Positions 11,858 to 23,917 of a stretch of DNA of 64,000 nt are shown here, piece after piece. Under the pieces are notes generated by a model. That model worked only from the letters and a program-made list of their open reading frames with translations, made no database searches and was not told the DNA's origin. The position numbers and the translations under genes are program-made. The DNA is from Vesta saturnalis. Taxonomy: Eukaryota; Arthropoda; Insecta; Coleoptera; Lampyridae. The number at the start of each line of letters is the position of its first letter. Position 1 is the first letter of the stretch. Location: contig JARFJB010001970.1 in NCBI GenBank assembly GCA_036346205.1, forward strand, positions 1,454,001-1,518,000, read 5' to 3'.

Positions 11858-12677
11858 CAGTGGCCGGCGTGTAAGAAGACGAGCCCGCCTATGCGCGAAA
11901 GACGACTTTATGATGTTGTTCAAATTCCCGCATTCGTTTACCTCAGAGGCGTCACATGGTGCATAATGTATATTTTAATGGTATATTAAAAGCAATTCAA
12001 AGAACCATATTTTATGTAAATACGCAATTTATTATAATTAAAAGCTATACTGGAAGTAATACTATAATTAAATTAATAAAATCAATATGTTATTACATTA
12101 CACATAATTGATACCTATTACTAAAATAATATTGTCTAAAATGTTTCATTTTCACTGTCACTCAAATCACTAAACTGATAATCACTGTCACTATCTTCAC
12201 CCATATTTATAACTAACTTCTCAGTTTCTATATCCAAAATTTGTTCACTTTCAAGATATTTGTCTTCTATATTAATTACTTTATTACATCGGCTTTTCCA
12301 ATCTTCTGTAGTTGTCGTTTCAAATGCTCTGTTGGCCAAGACAATTTTCTAATGGGTACCTAATGCTTTCATTATTTTATTTTTATTAGTGTATATTAAA
12401 AATACATTCAAAATTACCTATTAGACAAATGGGAGAGATGCCTACATACTTTCAGGGATAGATGCCTATTATGCAAACATGAAAAACCAAATGTTAAAAA
12501 AAACGCGTCACCAATGGAAATATTGGAATTATTCATCTTCATACGCATTCTTCCAATATACATATAATTAAACATATAAATGTGATACGCCACTGCTTAG
12601 TATTTTTATTATAATCGGCAACCGCCGTAGTTCTTCGCGATGCGCCGGCTCCTCGTCTTCTTGCACACCGGCCACTG
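11858..12677 (-). mobile_element. Pogo/Tigger-like deletion derivative nested in element B
   Basis: The insertion starts CAGTGGCCGGCGTG and ends CACACCGGCCACTG, an inverted repeat of about 45 bases, and is flanked by TA on both sides (11856-11857, 12678-12679). CAG ends with a TA duplication fit the pogo/Tigger group. At 820 bases it is too short to code for a full transposase. Confidence 0.7.
12136..12339 (-). pseudogene. Acidic C-terminal fragment of a pogo-like transposase
   Basis: A 67-codon frame with DWKSRCNKVINIEDKYLES and the very acidic end MGEDSDSDYQFSDLSDSENE. Acidic C-termini are common in pogo/Tigger transposases, and its place inside an element with CAGTGG ends supports this. 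No catalytic residues are left. Confidence 0.5.
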
Positions 12678-13325
12678 TATCTTGTAAATCGTAATAGATT
12701 CGAAGACGGTTAAATGGACGAAAAGGTAACTATTCTGGAGAACATTCCCAATGCCAAAAAAAATCTACCGAAAATATCTTCGTTCTCGAGTTATACAGGG
12801 AAAACTAATATTGCAATATTGCTACTTTCTATATTTTAAGCGCAGAATTTTCAATTCAAAAAATGGAAGAGGAAAGATTTATTTGAATCAAAATTTTATA
12901 TAAAATCGTATTCTTTGATACGACGTTTCATGTCTTTATGCGCAACACTAAGTTGTTTTTTTCAAATACGGACCTGCCTTTTTTATTGCAAATATTAATC
13001 AAGCTTGAAAATCCAAGTTCAGCGATATATCACTTTCAAAGGTTTTATGACGTTTTAGCTCTAATAACTTACATCGTCAGCGACAAAAATGTTTAATTAT
13101 ACGGTCCTATCGTAATTCTTTGATAAATTTTAATCAATTTCGTTATAACTAATGCACATAAATTATTTAAAAATTTAATAAAATACATACCATCCAAAAC
13201 ATTTGTATTTTTATTTCAAAAGTAGGATTACAGTGATCTCGAAGTAATGACAGGAATAATAAATGAGTTGTTTATGTTAAAAACTGTCGGAAATTTGCAG
13301 TTAGTTACTTATTAAAAAAGACGAG

Positions 13326-14310
13326 AAGACCGATATGCTTTTTACTTATGCCAAATCAAACCGAAATCCTATTTTGGAAAGAAATATGTATGCTGAGTTA
13401 TACCAAAATCACATTCAAATATTTAGGAGATTGGAAAGAAATATAAGAGACTCTGGATCATTTAATAAAAAGAAAACGAAAAAATGTGTGTTTCTGGAAT
13501 TATAAGGAACCAAATAGGTGTTTTAGGTAATAAAATAGTACATAATAAAAAATTAATAACATTTAACAGTATGGGTTTTAATTTTAGGGTTTGTCAATTA
13601 TAAAAATATTTTTAACCAATACTGCTCTTAAGAGAAATTAGCCACGAATTGGGGGTTCCTGTAAAATCAGTAAGAAAAATTTTCAAAACAAACAAATGCA
13701 AATGCTACCGAATACGGAAGAGATTATGGTCGAAGAGTAAGATTTTCGAGGTGGTTAATACTTAAAAATCGTGAATTTCTAAATATTTGTAAAAAAATAA
13801 TATGGAGTGACGAATCACCGATTCACCAACAATGGTTGGTTTGACAGGAACATCCATTACTGGTGGAATAATGTAAATGAACATTTACATAGGGAAACGA
13901 ATTTCCAAGAAAGTTTGAGAGTTATTGGTACAAAAATGCTAGGTCCTTTTTTTATGATGAACATTTAAATGGTGAAATGTATTTACATTTTACTAATGAA
14001 TTTGACAACTATCTGGATGCATTGCCACTAAGCATCCGACGTGAAACAGAGTATTTACAGCAAGATGGTGCGCCGCCTCATAACGCAGCAATAGTGAGAG
14101 AACATCTAGAAACCACGTTCCTAAGAAAATGGATTGGAAACAATGGACCGATTTCCTGGCCAGCACGATCTCCGGACCTTACTATGCTAGATTTTTTTTG
14201 TCTAGGGATATATAAAAGACAAAGTCTTTTCGACAAAGACTACGGATATCAACCATTCGAAACAAAAAATAACAGATACACGTAATAGCATTACACCCAC
14301 CATGCTTGCC
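13326..14310 (+). pseudogene. DD41D transposase of element B
   Basis: Pieces in order are TDMLFTYAKSNRNPILER with YAELYQNHIQIFRRLERNIR (first HTH), SHELGVPVKSVRKIF (second HTH), CKKIIWSDESPIHQ (first catalytic Asp), EYLQQDGAPPHNAA (second) and WPARSPDLTMLDFF (third). There are 41 residues between the second and third Asp, as in element A. The last intact frame is 13977-14285. Several stops and shifts occur between blocks, so it cannot be active. Sequence and ends differ enough from element A that the two are separate families of the same type. Confidence 0.8.
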
Positions 14311-14927
14311 AACTGAGAGGACGGCCTTTTAAGCATTTAATGTAATTATGTTCTTTATAAAATAAATTGCTTTTCATTTTTTCTACTTTGATATGTTTAT
14401 TATTGGGTTGTTTTGCTATCTTTTGTTTTTAAAACTACAGAAATAATGCATAAACATCTTTTAATCGAAGTAACACTATCACTACTGTAATTATGAAGGA
14501 ATAAAAACAAATTTACCAAAGAATTACAACAGGGCCGTAATTAAATATTTTTGTCGCAGACGATGTAAGTTATTAGAGGTATAACGTCATAAAACCCTTG
14601 AAAGTGATATATCGCTGAACTTGGATTTTCAGGCTAGATTAATATTTGCAATAAAAAAGGCAGGTCCGTGTTTGAAAAAAACAACTTGATGGTGGATATA
14701 AAGATACGAAACGTCGTATCGCAGAATAAACGGTACGCTGTTATAGAAAATATTTTTTGATATTTTTTAGTTTTCTCTGTAACTCGAGAACGAAGATACC
14801 TTTTTGTCCATTTAACCGTCTTCGTATCTATTACGGTTTAGAAAATAGTAATGTTAACGCATGATAAAAGAAACAGCCTGTATATGTATATTGCGATATA
14901 CAATTAAAAATAAAGATAGTAAAAGTA

Positions 14928-15058
14928 CACTGGCCTCCAAAAATTCCTGCCCACAAAAATGCCTAAAAATATGTTGTCATAGAATTGTTGAAGGGTTTTT
15001 ATTAGATGCTGTTTTAGGTTTGTCATTACGGAATAAAAACGTTTTTTGGAGCCCAGTG
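14928..15058. mobile_element. 131-bp MITE with TA duplication
   Basis: It starts CACTGGCCTCCAAAAA and ends TTTTTTGGAGCCCAGTG, inverted repeats of 16-17 bases with one mismatch, and is flanked by TA on both sides. Size and ends fit a Tc1/mariner-derived MITE with no coding capacity. Confidence 0.8.
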
Positions 15059-15240
15059 TATATTTTATGATTTATGAAGATATGTTACTATATCATCTTC
15101 ACGCTTTTACTTGTTATCCTTCATCGCCAGACGTTAGATTCCTAGCCTCTTCATAAATGCCTTAATAATACAATGCAATTGGCCATAAAAGTGGCAGTGC
15201 CTTAAATTGACGCTTTTTTAAAAAAAAACTGTCCACGGAA

Positions 15241-15930
15241 ATGGACTCCGATCATGATAATCTTCTCTTTCACACAGAAGTTCGTTGGTTGTCGAAAGGC
15301 AACATGCTGGAAAGATTATACGAACTCAGAGGAGAGGTTGAGTTGGTTCTAGACGAGAAAAAATTAAAAGACTTACTGAAACAGTTTTCTAATATGACAT
15401 CCCAGATGCATTTGGCTTATCTTGTGGATATTTTCGCACAGTTAAGTAAGTTGAACTTACAATTGCAAGGTTCAGAAAACAGACATTTAGAAGGCGTTGC
15501 TAACATCTTTGAAGATAAACTTCGTGCTTTTATTTGCAAACTTCTATTATGGGTTAGTCTAGTTTACGCGGACAATCTTAGTGAGTTCTCAACGTTAAAT
15601 GCACTCCTTGACGACAAAAAGTATGACACGTTTAAAGAAAGCATACAAGAAACATCAAATGCCATCTGTAAGTGTTGTCTGATGAATTCAATCGTTACTT
15701 CCCAGAATATAGCAATACAGAAGCTAAAATTCACCAAAAAGTGATACGCAACCCTTTTGGCAAAAATGCTAGAGAAGTTGCAGAAGAAATCCAATAACAA
15801 CTTATTAAATTACAAAATGATAGAAACTGTAAGGATGCATTTGAATCTGATTCTTTGGAGCAGTTTTGGTGTAAAAAAGGAATTTCATACGTCATGTGGC
15901 CGTGATTTTATCACGATGTCTGGGACGTTT
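15241..15930 (+). pseudogene. hAT transposase remnant (ZBED/FAM200-like)
   Basis: The 167-codon frame has NLLFHTEVRWLSKGNMLERL and YELRGEVELVLDEK, then MTSQMHLAYLVDIFAQLSKL. This is the central-to-C-terminal segment of hAT transposases related to vertebrate ZBED and FAM200 proteins; the Trp of VRWLS lies in the conserved core. After the stop at 15744 the coding continues in shifted frames with ELIKLQNDRNCKDAFES and SLEQFWCKKG. No start, no BED finger and no terminal repeats are visible, so it is a truncated fossil. Confidence 0.75.
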
Positions 15931-16319
15931 AGTTCGAAATTATAAATTATTTATTAGTACAGTTGTAAAGAGCAGCGTCCTTTACCAAAAATTTTTCGAA
16001 TTAATTATTTACTAATTATCCCGTGTTAATCAAATTTCGGAGAAATCAACAAATAATTCATTTTATAATCCCCTCCGACGTAGATTTCAAAAAACATCGA
16101 ATGTTTTTACGTCAAAGATCACGCCAGTATATCAACCAATCACCGCATTAGCATCTCTGCACAGAAGCCGTCCCCGCCTACCGCGGATCCTCTATAAATC
16201 CGCGAGACACGCTACCGTACTGACAGGGCAGTCCAAACCTCGGTATCGTAAGCCCCTTCTAGCGTAAGAGTTTTTGCAATTTTTATTACAAATCTCTTAA
16301 TTTCCAAAAAAGAACTAAT
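15931..16319. other. Flank of LINE copy 1, no gene
   Basis: No reading frame of note. The sequence becomes GC-richer from about 16130, which may be part of the LINE 5' UTR, since the exact 5' boundary of that element is not visible. Confidence 0.35.
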
Positions 16320-16505
16320 CGTTTTTACGCTCTTCGTTCCGACATCGTGATCTTCGCCGCTTCGGAGTTAAATCCGCAATATCCCAAAATCCATTACAAC
16401 CCAGAAATCCCTTTTTAACTCCCTAAAATCCCTTAACCTTCCCTGGTTGAACTTAACATTCAACCACAATCATACCTCTCTTAAAGACCGGCTCTCCCCT
16501 GCCGG

Positions 16506-17326
16506 ATGGTGCGGAGCTTAGGCTGCGCCACCATTTGGGGGACCCTTCCGTCACCCTCACCCAACTCTTCGGTCCCGTTTACCTAACTCCACTCCTAGAG
16601 CTCCCTCCTTCTCCTGCGTGACTGGTCACGTAGATAAGGACATCCTAGCCCAAGGATCCTGGATGCGATCGATCTTCCACATGTGAAGAAGGCCGTTCGC
16701 ATCACCTCGAAGGTCACGAACACCCCAACTTCCCTGGTTCGCATCATAACTCCTTCCCAAACCAGCCTAGAATACCTCCTCGTACGCGGTGTCGTCATGT
16801 TCGGGCGACACTATCGTTGTAAAGCTTCCCTTATACCATAACCTCTCCCAAAGTATGGTTCTACCAGCACGAAGGTGGGGCATACCACGCAAGAGTGTCA
16901 TTCCCGCGCGATCCGCTGTCGAAGCTGTGGCGAAAGTGACAGATCCTCCGCCTGTAAATCCTCTGCAACCCCAAAGTGTAGCCACTGCGGGGATGCTCAC
17001 CCTACCTATTCCTTTAAATGCCGGAAGCGGCGGAAGCCTCCCAGTTCCCCATCGAAGATAGCATCCCTTCAACCGGTCCTGTCTTCCGAAGAGCCGACTC
17101 GGAAGACACCGCCTACCTCAAACCCACTCCCTATACCGACCCCCTTTCCATTAAGGATTTCCTGCAAGTCCTTACACACTCCCTTTTCCGGATGATCCCT
17201 GACAGACAGGACATGGTTCTTTGCTCTCTTGACTTCCTCTCCCAAAACTTTTTCTAACGGCGTATCAACGTCTGCATATCAGGAACGCGGATGAAGGTAG
17301 CCGTAATCCGCCAACCCAATCCTTAA
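16506..17326 (+). pseudogene. LINE copy 1 ORF1 (Gag-like, zinc knuckles)
   Basis: Coding blocks in several frames give DLPHVKKAVRITSKV, then GHTTQECHSRAIRCRSCGES and PKCSHCGDAHPTYSFKC, the CCHC-type zinc knuckles of jockey-clade Gag proteins that bind element RNA. The end LSIKDFLQVLTHSLF...MKVAVIRQPNP matches copy 2. Frameshifts between the knuckles and the ends make it a pseudogene. Its stop lies 10 bases before the ORF2 start. Confidence 0.75.
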
Positions 17327-17336
17327 CTCCTTCCCA

Positions 17337-20080
17337 ATGGATATCATAGCAGGGACCGTTAATGTCAGGGGCGTGCGTCGGAAACGTCCCTTAATCAAAC
17401 ACTTTTTACACTCCCACTATATTCACATCCTCTCCATCACCGAAACAAAGCGTACACCCAGATGCGGCCTTAATTTCAACACTTTTCACACTTACTCAAA
17501 CAATAGCCAACATGGGACCACCCTATTATTTAAAAACTGCTTCCCCTCCACTCCTTTTCAACTCCCGGCGCACCTACAGCATCTCGAATGCGTTGCTGCA
17601 ACGATGCACTTTCCCACTCCTTTAGTATTTATTTCCTATTACAACCCGCCAGGTCACAACACATCATCAGATGACCATTTAATCTACGCTTCGAGCCTCC
17701 CTAATGCTGTTATCCTAAGTGACTTCAATGCCCGCCACGCCCAATTCGGAGATACCGCAACGAATGGCAACGGTAACAGGCTATCATCCGCTCTGTTGCA
17801 GTTGCCACTCCTGCGAATCTCTAACACTCAACCAACCTATTTCGAACATTTAGGTGCCTCCATAGTAGACCATATCATAGTTTCCGAACCCATAGCCCAC
17901 TATTTCGATCGTGAGTGCTTTCTAGGCACCAAGATCACATCTGATCACATACCACTACTAGTCAAAACTTCATTTCGCCCAGCTCCCCCTACACCTCCTC
18001 AATACACAGTAATTAAAGATTTTTCTAGAGCAGACTGGAATGTGTTCTCCGAACACATCTACAACAACCTTCCTACACCAAATCTTCAAACGACCCAAGA
18101 TCCCGAAAGAGCCATTAGTGACCTTACTTCCATAATTACGGAAGAGGTCGAAATCTCAGTGCAAAAAAACGTCGACATCTCCCGAAAACCGCTCCCACGG
18201 CACATTGTGAACTGGATCAAAGAGAAAAGACGAATATATCGTCAATTCTTGCGATCCAGGGATCCAGCTCTCAAGACCAAATATAATCGCCTTAACGCTT
18301 TAATCAGGCGAGAAACCAATAAATACGCTGAAGACCCCTGGACCAAGGTCACTTCCCAGCTAGTCTATAGAAATGGTAAACTCTTCTGGCAACAGTCCGA
18401 TAGACTGGCCAGAAGAAAGGTAAACCCAAAATCCCACCTAACCGACCTTCAGGGCAACATATTCTCCTCTGACCAAGAAAAGGCCGATTTCTTTGGTCAC
18501 CACCTTCAATCCATTTTTCAATCCCCAGATGATCCCCAGTTCGAGAACCGGTTCAAGGCACTCCTCGAGGGTCGCCATCAAGAATTCCTCAACCTTAACC
18601 TTTCTGAAACCCAACTCGATAACGAGAGTCCTTTTTATGCCCCTATCACGCCCGACCAGGTCCAAACATATTTCAAAAAAGGGAAAAATTCAGCCCCAGG
18701 TGATAACGGCCTAAATCCTCCTGCACCTACCTGACCTACCCTTCCGTATACTTTTCGACATTTATAACAAATGCTTAACCCTCTGACCTAACCTCGCCCT
18801 CCTCCTATAGACTCATTTCCCTCCTGTGTTGCCTCGGAAAATGCTTTGAGCAGATTCTAGCCAGGCGACTCAGGGACCACCTAGAATTCAATGGCCTTTT
18901 TTCCAACAGCCAGTTCGGCTTCGGTCCCAACCGAACGTGTCACGATCTCTTGTTGAAGCTGCATTCAGGGACCACCAGGGCGTTCAATCACAAGCAATGC
19001 AATCTGGTTGTGTTTCTGGACATTAAGCAAGCATTCGACAGTGTCTGGCACGCCGGTCTCCTGCACAAGACACGTAACCTCAATATACCCGACCCCTTCT
19101 CCAAACTGCTACTCGGTCAGTTCGAGTCAAAGTAGGGAAAACCTTCTCCGGTCTTTTTCAACCTACAGCAGGCGTACCGCAAGGCTCTACCTTAGCCCCG
19201 ATGCTATACACTATCTTCGCATCCGACATTCCCGAAGTCATACAACCAGGAGTAGTCGTTGCGCAGTTTGCGGATGACACCGCCTTCTGGGCGGTTAATC
19301 GAAACAGCGAAACGGCCTCCCGCCTCATATCGAAAACCCTGCGGAACTTTTCCAACTGGGCTAACCAGTGGAGATTCTCCGTCAATCCAACCAAAACCCA
19401 AACTATCCTCTTCCGCCATCCTAATTACACTGAGGATAAGTTCCCAAAGCTAGCCACCAGAAACATTTCCCTCGCCCTAAATCAAGAAGACTCCCACTCC
19501 AAGATGAAATCACCTACCTAGGAATCCTCTTTACTAGAACCCTGAATTGGCTCCCCGATGTTAAAAAAACACTCAATAGGATTAGGAACCGCGCAGACCT
19601 ACTGGACGCCCTACGGGGTAGAATCAGATGTTGCCACCCCAAAACACTTCTACACACTTACAAAACATACATCCGCTCTGTTATGGATTACCGGTCACCA
19701 ATATAAACCCCAGCCACCTTTCCTCTATCGCGTCCTGTAAACGCCAAATCCTCAGACGCATACACAGGTTACTTCTCAGGTACCCTAGCGACCCCACAAC
19801 ACAACACGCAAACATACCAACCATCACACATAGAATCCAAGCACTGCAGAAAAACTTTGCACATAAAAGAATCTTCGGCGACACTATCCCTACCAAAGAG
19901 ATCCTTACCACACCTTACAACTTCCGTTTTCTCCAATTCCCACGAAGAAAACCTAAATTAAAATTCAAACATCCCCCGAAATCCTTACACAACTCCTCGA
20001 CGACCTCCCTGAGGAGATAGAAGACTCCCTGGACAACATCCCATATGCACTCCGCATCCCCCCATCTATTCGATGACGAC
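17337..20080 (+). pseudogene. LINE copy 1 ORF2 (endonuclease and reverse transcriptase)
   Basis: The first 465 codons (17337-18734) are open. They hold the apurinic-type endonuclease with ITETK, SDFNARHAQFGD and SDHIPLLV, then the linker and the start of the RT palm. A deletion after KKGKNSAPGDNGLNP removes part of the RT. Coding resumes with YRLISLLCCLGKCFEQIL, FLDIKQAFDSVW (RT motif A) and QFADDTAFWA (catalytic motif C, FADD form), then ITYLGILFTRTLNW. Stops at 19134 and later shifts inactivate it. Confidence 0.85.
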
Positions 20081-20644
20081 TCAGCTAGAAACCGGACGAC
20101 GAATCTAATAATCACACTAAGCACACTGTACCCCGCTTCACAATACACATATTTAAGCCAATTAACGTACTATTAAATATTAAATAAGTAAACCTTTTTT
20201 TCTTTCTTTAGAAAGAGAGCGTTTTTACGCTCATCGTTCCGGCATCGTGATCTTCGCCGCTTCGGCGTTAGATCTGTCACTGCTTGCATACAGATAATAC
20301 GAAGAAGCGGTCATCAGTAGAGCAGCCACAGCCTAGCAGCAAGCAGGAGCCGCCAGAATAGACCAGGAGCGATGAACAACATAAAGAAGCATCCAGGACA
20401 CCGCCAACTACAGGATAGACGTCGGGTAGAGCAATAGGTATCGTTTAATAAAAATATTGTTTTAATTAACTTTAATTTATTGTTTTATTGTAACACTTGT
20501 TTTCCTCCTTTTCCTATTTGGATCTCTGATTTCCAAGTCTTTATTTCTCGGGGTGTGGGACTGCACCTCGGCGGAGACCCGGCCTTTCTTTAAAAGAATT
20601 TCCTCCTTTACTCATTTTTCAAAACATTATTAACAACAACCGCG

Positions 20645-21894
20645 ATGGTTAAGCAGGGTCGCCACCTACACACACAACACACATACGCACACACCCTAGC
20701 CTCGCCACCACCATTCTCGCGTACACGCTTCCATTCAAACGCCTCGTCCATCTCCACCTCATCCACACATTCCTACCTCTCTACATGCTCCAACTCCTCA
20801 AAACCACACAAACCTACACACACACAAACCCGCACACTCACACAAATCCGCACAAGCACACAAACCCACCCTCTTACCCACACCAGCCCAGCCACCTGTA
20901 CCTGCCGTGATTTCTACACCCGCCTCCCCTAATCCTAATCCCACCCGCTCTCAATCCTCGAGGAATTGCATCCGTAATATCCCGAAATCCATATCCACCC
21001 AGAAATCCCTATTCAATTTTCTTAAACCCCTAAACCTTCCCTAGTTAAACTTAACGTTTAACCACAACCACACCTGTCTCTTAGAGACCTCCCTTGCCGA
21101 ATGATACGCAGCTTAGGCTGCGACACCATCTCGATGAACCCACTGTAACCTTATCCTACCTATCCGGTCCCCGTCTCTCCAACTCCAACTCTAGACCTCC
21201 TTCCTTTTCCTTCGTGATTCGTCACGTAGATAAGGACATCCTAGAACCCGAGATCCTCGGTACGATGGATCTTCCACACGTGAGAAGGCGATTCGCATCA
21301 CCGCTAAGGCTACCAACACTTCCACATCCCTTGAGTACTTCCTCGCACGCGGTGTCATGTTCGGGAGACACTACAGTTGCAAACCCTACCTTATCCCTCA
21401 ACCTCTCCCCAAGTATTGTTTCACCTGCACGCTGCACGCAGGTGGGGCATACTGCTGAGGAGTGTCCTACCCGTGCAATCCGTTGTCCCAACTGTGGTGA
21501 AAGCCTCAGATCTTTGTCCTGCAAATCCTTGGCTAACCCAAGGTGTAACAACTGCGGGGAAGTTCATCCTACCTTTTCCTTCAAGTGCCGGAAACGGCGG
21601 GAACCTCCCAGTTCTACGTCCAAGATGGCTTCCCTCGAACCTATCCTGTCTTCCGAAGAGTCCGACTCGGAAGACACAGGCCACCTTAAACCCTCTCCCG
21701 ACGCGGAAACCCTATCCATCAAAGACTTCCTTCAAATCCTCACCCACTCCCTCTTCCATATGTTCCCCTACCGGCGAGATAGGGTGGTCCGCACCCTAGG
21801 TTTGCTGTCCCGAAACTTCTTCCAACTGAGGATCAACATCTGCGTATCCGGTACGCGGATGAAGGTCGCCGTAATCCGCCAACCCAATCCTTAA
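20645..21894 (+). pseudogene. LINE copy 2 ORF1 (Gag-like)
   Basis: The first frame (20645-20932) begins MVKQGRHLHTQHTYAH and is Thr, His, Pro and Ser-rich, a low-complexity N-terminus. After a frame change the 266-codon frame 21094-21894 contains LEPEILGTMDLPHVRRR, GHTAEECPTRAIRCPNCGES and PRCNNCGEVHPTFSFKC, the zinc knuckles, then an acidic stretch LSSEESDSEDTGH and LSIKDFLQILTHSLF. It ends VAVIRQPNP just before ORF2. It is the better preserved of the two ORF1 copies but still not one frame. Confidence 0.75.
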
Positions 21895-21905
21895 CTCATT
21901 CCACA

Positions 21906-23804
21906 ATGGATATCCTAGCAGGGACAGTTAATGCCACACGCATAATATACACGTCCTTTTCATCACGGAAACAAAACTCACACCCAGATTCACACTTAAT
22001 TTTAACACATTTCACACCTCTCTAAACAATAGTCAACACGGAACGCCCTCTTAATTAAAAATTGCTTCCCATCCACTCCTTTTTAACATCCTGCGCACCT
22101 ACAGCATCTCGAATGCGTTCCCACTCCTATAGTATTTATTTCATACTACAACCCGCCCGGCCACAACACCCTATCCGATGACCTTTTGATCTACGCCTCT
22201 AGTCTCCGTAATGCTGTCACCCTAGGTGATTTCAATGCCCGCCACATCAAATTCGGTAACAGCGCAACTAATGGCAACGGTAACAGGCTCTCATCGGCTC
22301 TGTTGCAGTTGCCGCTCTTGCGAATCGCCAACACACAGCCAACATACTTCGAACACTTAGGTGCCTCAATAGTAGATCATATCGTAGTTTCCGAACCCAT
22401 AGCTCACTATTTCGGTTGTGAGTGCTTTCTAGGCACCACGATCATGTCAGATCATATATCACTACTGGTCAAAACTTTATTTTGTCCAGCTCCCCTTACA
22501 CCTCCTCAATACACAGTCATTAAAGATTTTTCAAAAGCAGACTGGGATGTGTACTCCGAACACATCTCCAACAACCTTCCTACATCCAACCTTCAAACAA
22601 CCCAAGATCTCGAGAGAGCCATTAGAGACCTAACTTCCGTAATTACGGAAGCGGTCGATATCTCTGTACCACTAAAAACGTCGACACTTCCGGCAAACCA
22701 CTCCTACAACACATTGTGAACTGGATCAAAGAGAAAAGACGAATCTATCATCAATTCTTGCGATCCAGGGACCCGTCTCTCAAGACCGAATACAATCGCC
22801 TTAACGCCTTAACCAGGCGAGAAGCCAACAAACACGCTGAAGTCTCCTGGACCAAAGCCATCTCCCCGCTAGATTATAGCAATGGTAAACTCTTCTGGCA
22901 ATAGTTGAATAGACCGACCAGAATGAAAGTCAACCCTAAACCCCACCTAACCGACCTTCAGGGCAACACAATCTCCTCCGACCAAGGAAAGGCCGATTTC
23001 TTTGGTCATCACCTCCAATTCATTTTCCAATCCCCCGATGATCCCCAATTCGATAACCGGTTCAAGGCACTCCGCGAGGGTTGCCTTGAAGAATTCCGCA
23101 ACCTTAACCTTCCTTAAATCTAAATCGATAACGAGAATCCTTCTCATGCACCCATCACGCCCGACCACACATATTTCAAAAAAGGGAAAAATTCTGCCCC
23201 AGGTCGTGACGACCTAAATCGAAAAATCGACCTCCTTCCCAACAGCCAATTCGGCTTCCATCCCAACCGAACGTGTCACGATCCTTTGCTGAAGCTGCTT
23301 ACCGGGATCACCAGAGCATTCAATCGTAAGCAATGCAATCTGGCTTCATCCGACATCCTCGAAGTCACACAACCCGGAGTAGTCGTTGCGCAGTTTGCGG
23401 ATGACACTGCCTTCTGGGCGGTTAATCGGAACTGCGAAACGGCCTCTCACCTAATATCAAAAATCCTTCGGAACTGGGCGAACCGGTGGAGAGTCTCCGT
23501 CAATCTCACCAAAACCCAAACTTTCCTCTTCCGACATCCTAATTACACCGAAGATAAGGTCCCAGAGCTTCACTCCAGAAACGTTTCCCTCACTCTAAAC
23601 CAAGAAAGACTCCCACTCCAACAAGAAGTCACCTACCTAGGAATCCTCTTTAGTAGAACCCTCAATTGGCTCCCCGATGTACAAAGAACACTTAACAGGA
23701 TAAGAAACCGCGCAAACCTACTGGGCGCCCTCCGGGTAGAATCAGAGTTTGCCACCCCAAAACACTACAACACATTTACAAAACATATATTCGCCCTGTT
23801 ATAG
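21906..23804 (+). pseudogene. LINE copy 2 ORF2, internally deleted
   Basis: It starts MDILAGTVNA as in copy 1, but the first part of the endonuclease is deleted and shifted. It resumes with LGDFNARHIKFGNS and SDHISLLVK, the linker WIKEKRRIYHQFLRSRDPSL, PNSQFGFHPNRTCHD and QFADDTAFWAVNRN. A deletion joins KQCNL directly to ASSDILEV, removing RT motifs A and B, so no active enzyme is possible. LGILFSRTLNWLPDVQRT marks the C-terminal part. Confidence 0.8.
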
Positions 23805-23915
23805 ATTTCCGAGCACCCATACATGCTAACATAAACCCCAATTACCACCACACACCAACAAACATGGATTTACCAGGTCTGAAGAGGAGAAGGACTCCTG
23901 AACAGTCTACGACTA

Positions 23916-23917
<2 letters not shown>

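Larger units (their letters stand above)
11823..14880 (+). mobile_element. Tc1/mariner-type element B (DD41D) with long inverted repeats
   Basis: It begins CAGGCTGTTTCTTTTATCAT and ends with the reverse complement, with TA at 11821-11822 and 14881-14882. The inverted repeats run several hundred bases inwards: GAAGACGGTTAAATGGAC, GTTCTCGAGTTA and AAATACGGACCTGCC on the left have partners on the right. The left repeat is split by an 820-base pogo-like insertion. Only ten bases separate the element from element A. Confidence 0.85.
16320..20215 (+). mobile_element. Jockey-like LINE, copy 1
   Basis: A non-LTR retrotransposon with a Gag-like ORF1 followed by an endonuclease-reverse transcriptase ORF2. 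Near its 5' end is CGTTTTTACGCTCTTCGTTC..., which reappears at 20218 as the start of a second copy in the same orientation. Compared with copy 2 it lacks most of the 5' UTR. Both ORFs are broken. The 3' end is T-rich near 20195 and runs straight into copy 2. GC content is higher than in the surroundings. Confidence 0.8.
20216..23905 (+). mobile_element. Jockey-like LINE, copy 2 (head-to-tail with copy 1)
   Basis: The copy starts with GAGCGTTTTTACGCTC, a short hairpin, directly after copy 1. It has a 5' UTR of about 430 bases, a Pro/Thr-rich ORF1 start, zinc knuckles and a deleted ORF2. Its sequence follows copy 1 closely over most of its length. It ends in a (TA)n tract at 23918. Confidence 0.8.

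Noticed and set aside
20645..20932. Thr/His-rich 95-codon frame as an independent protein
   Set aside because: It lies in the LINE copy 2 leader and is best read as the low-complexity start of its ORF1.
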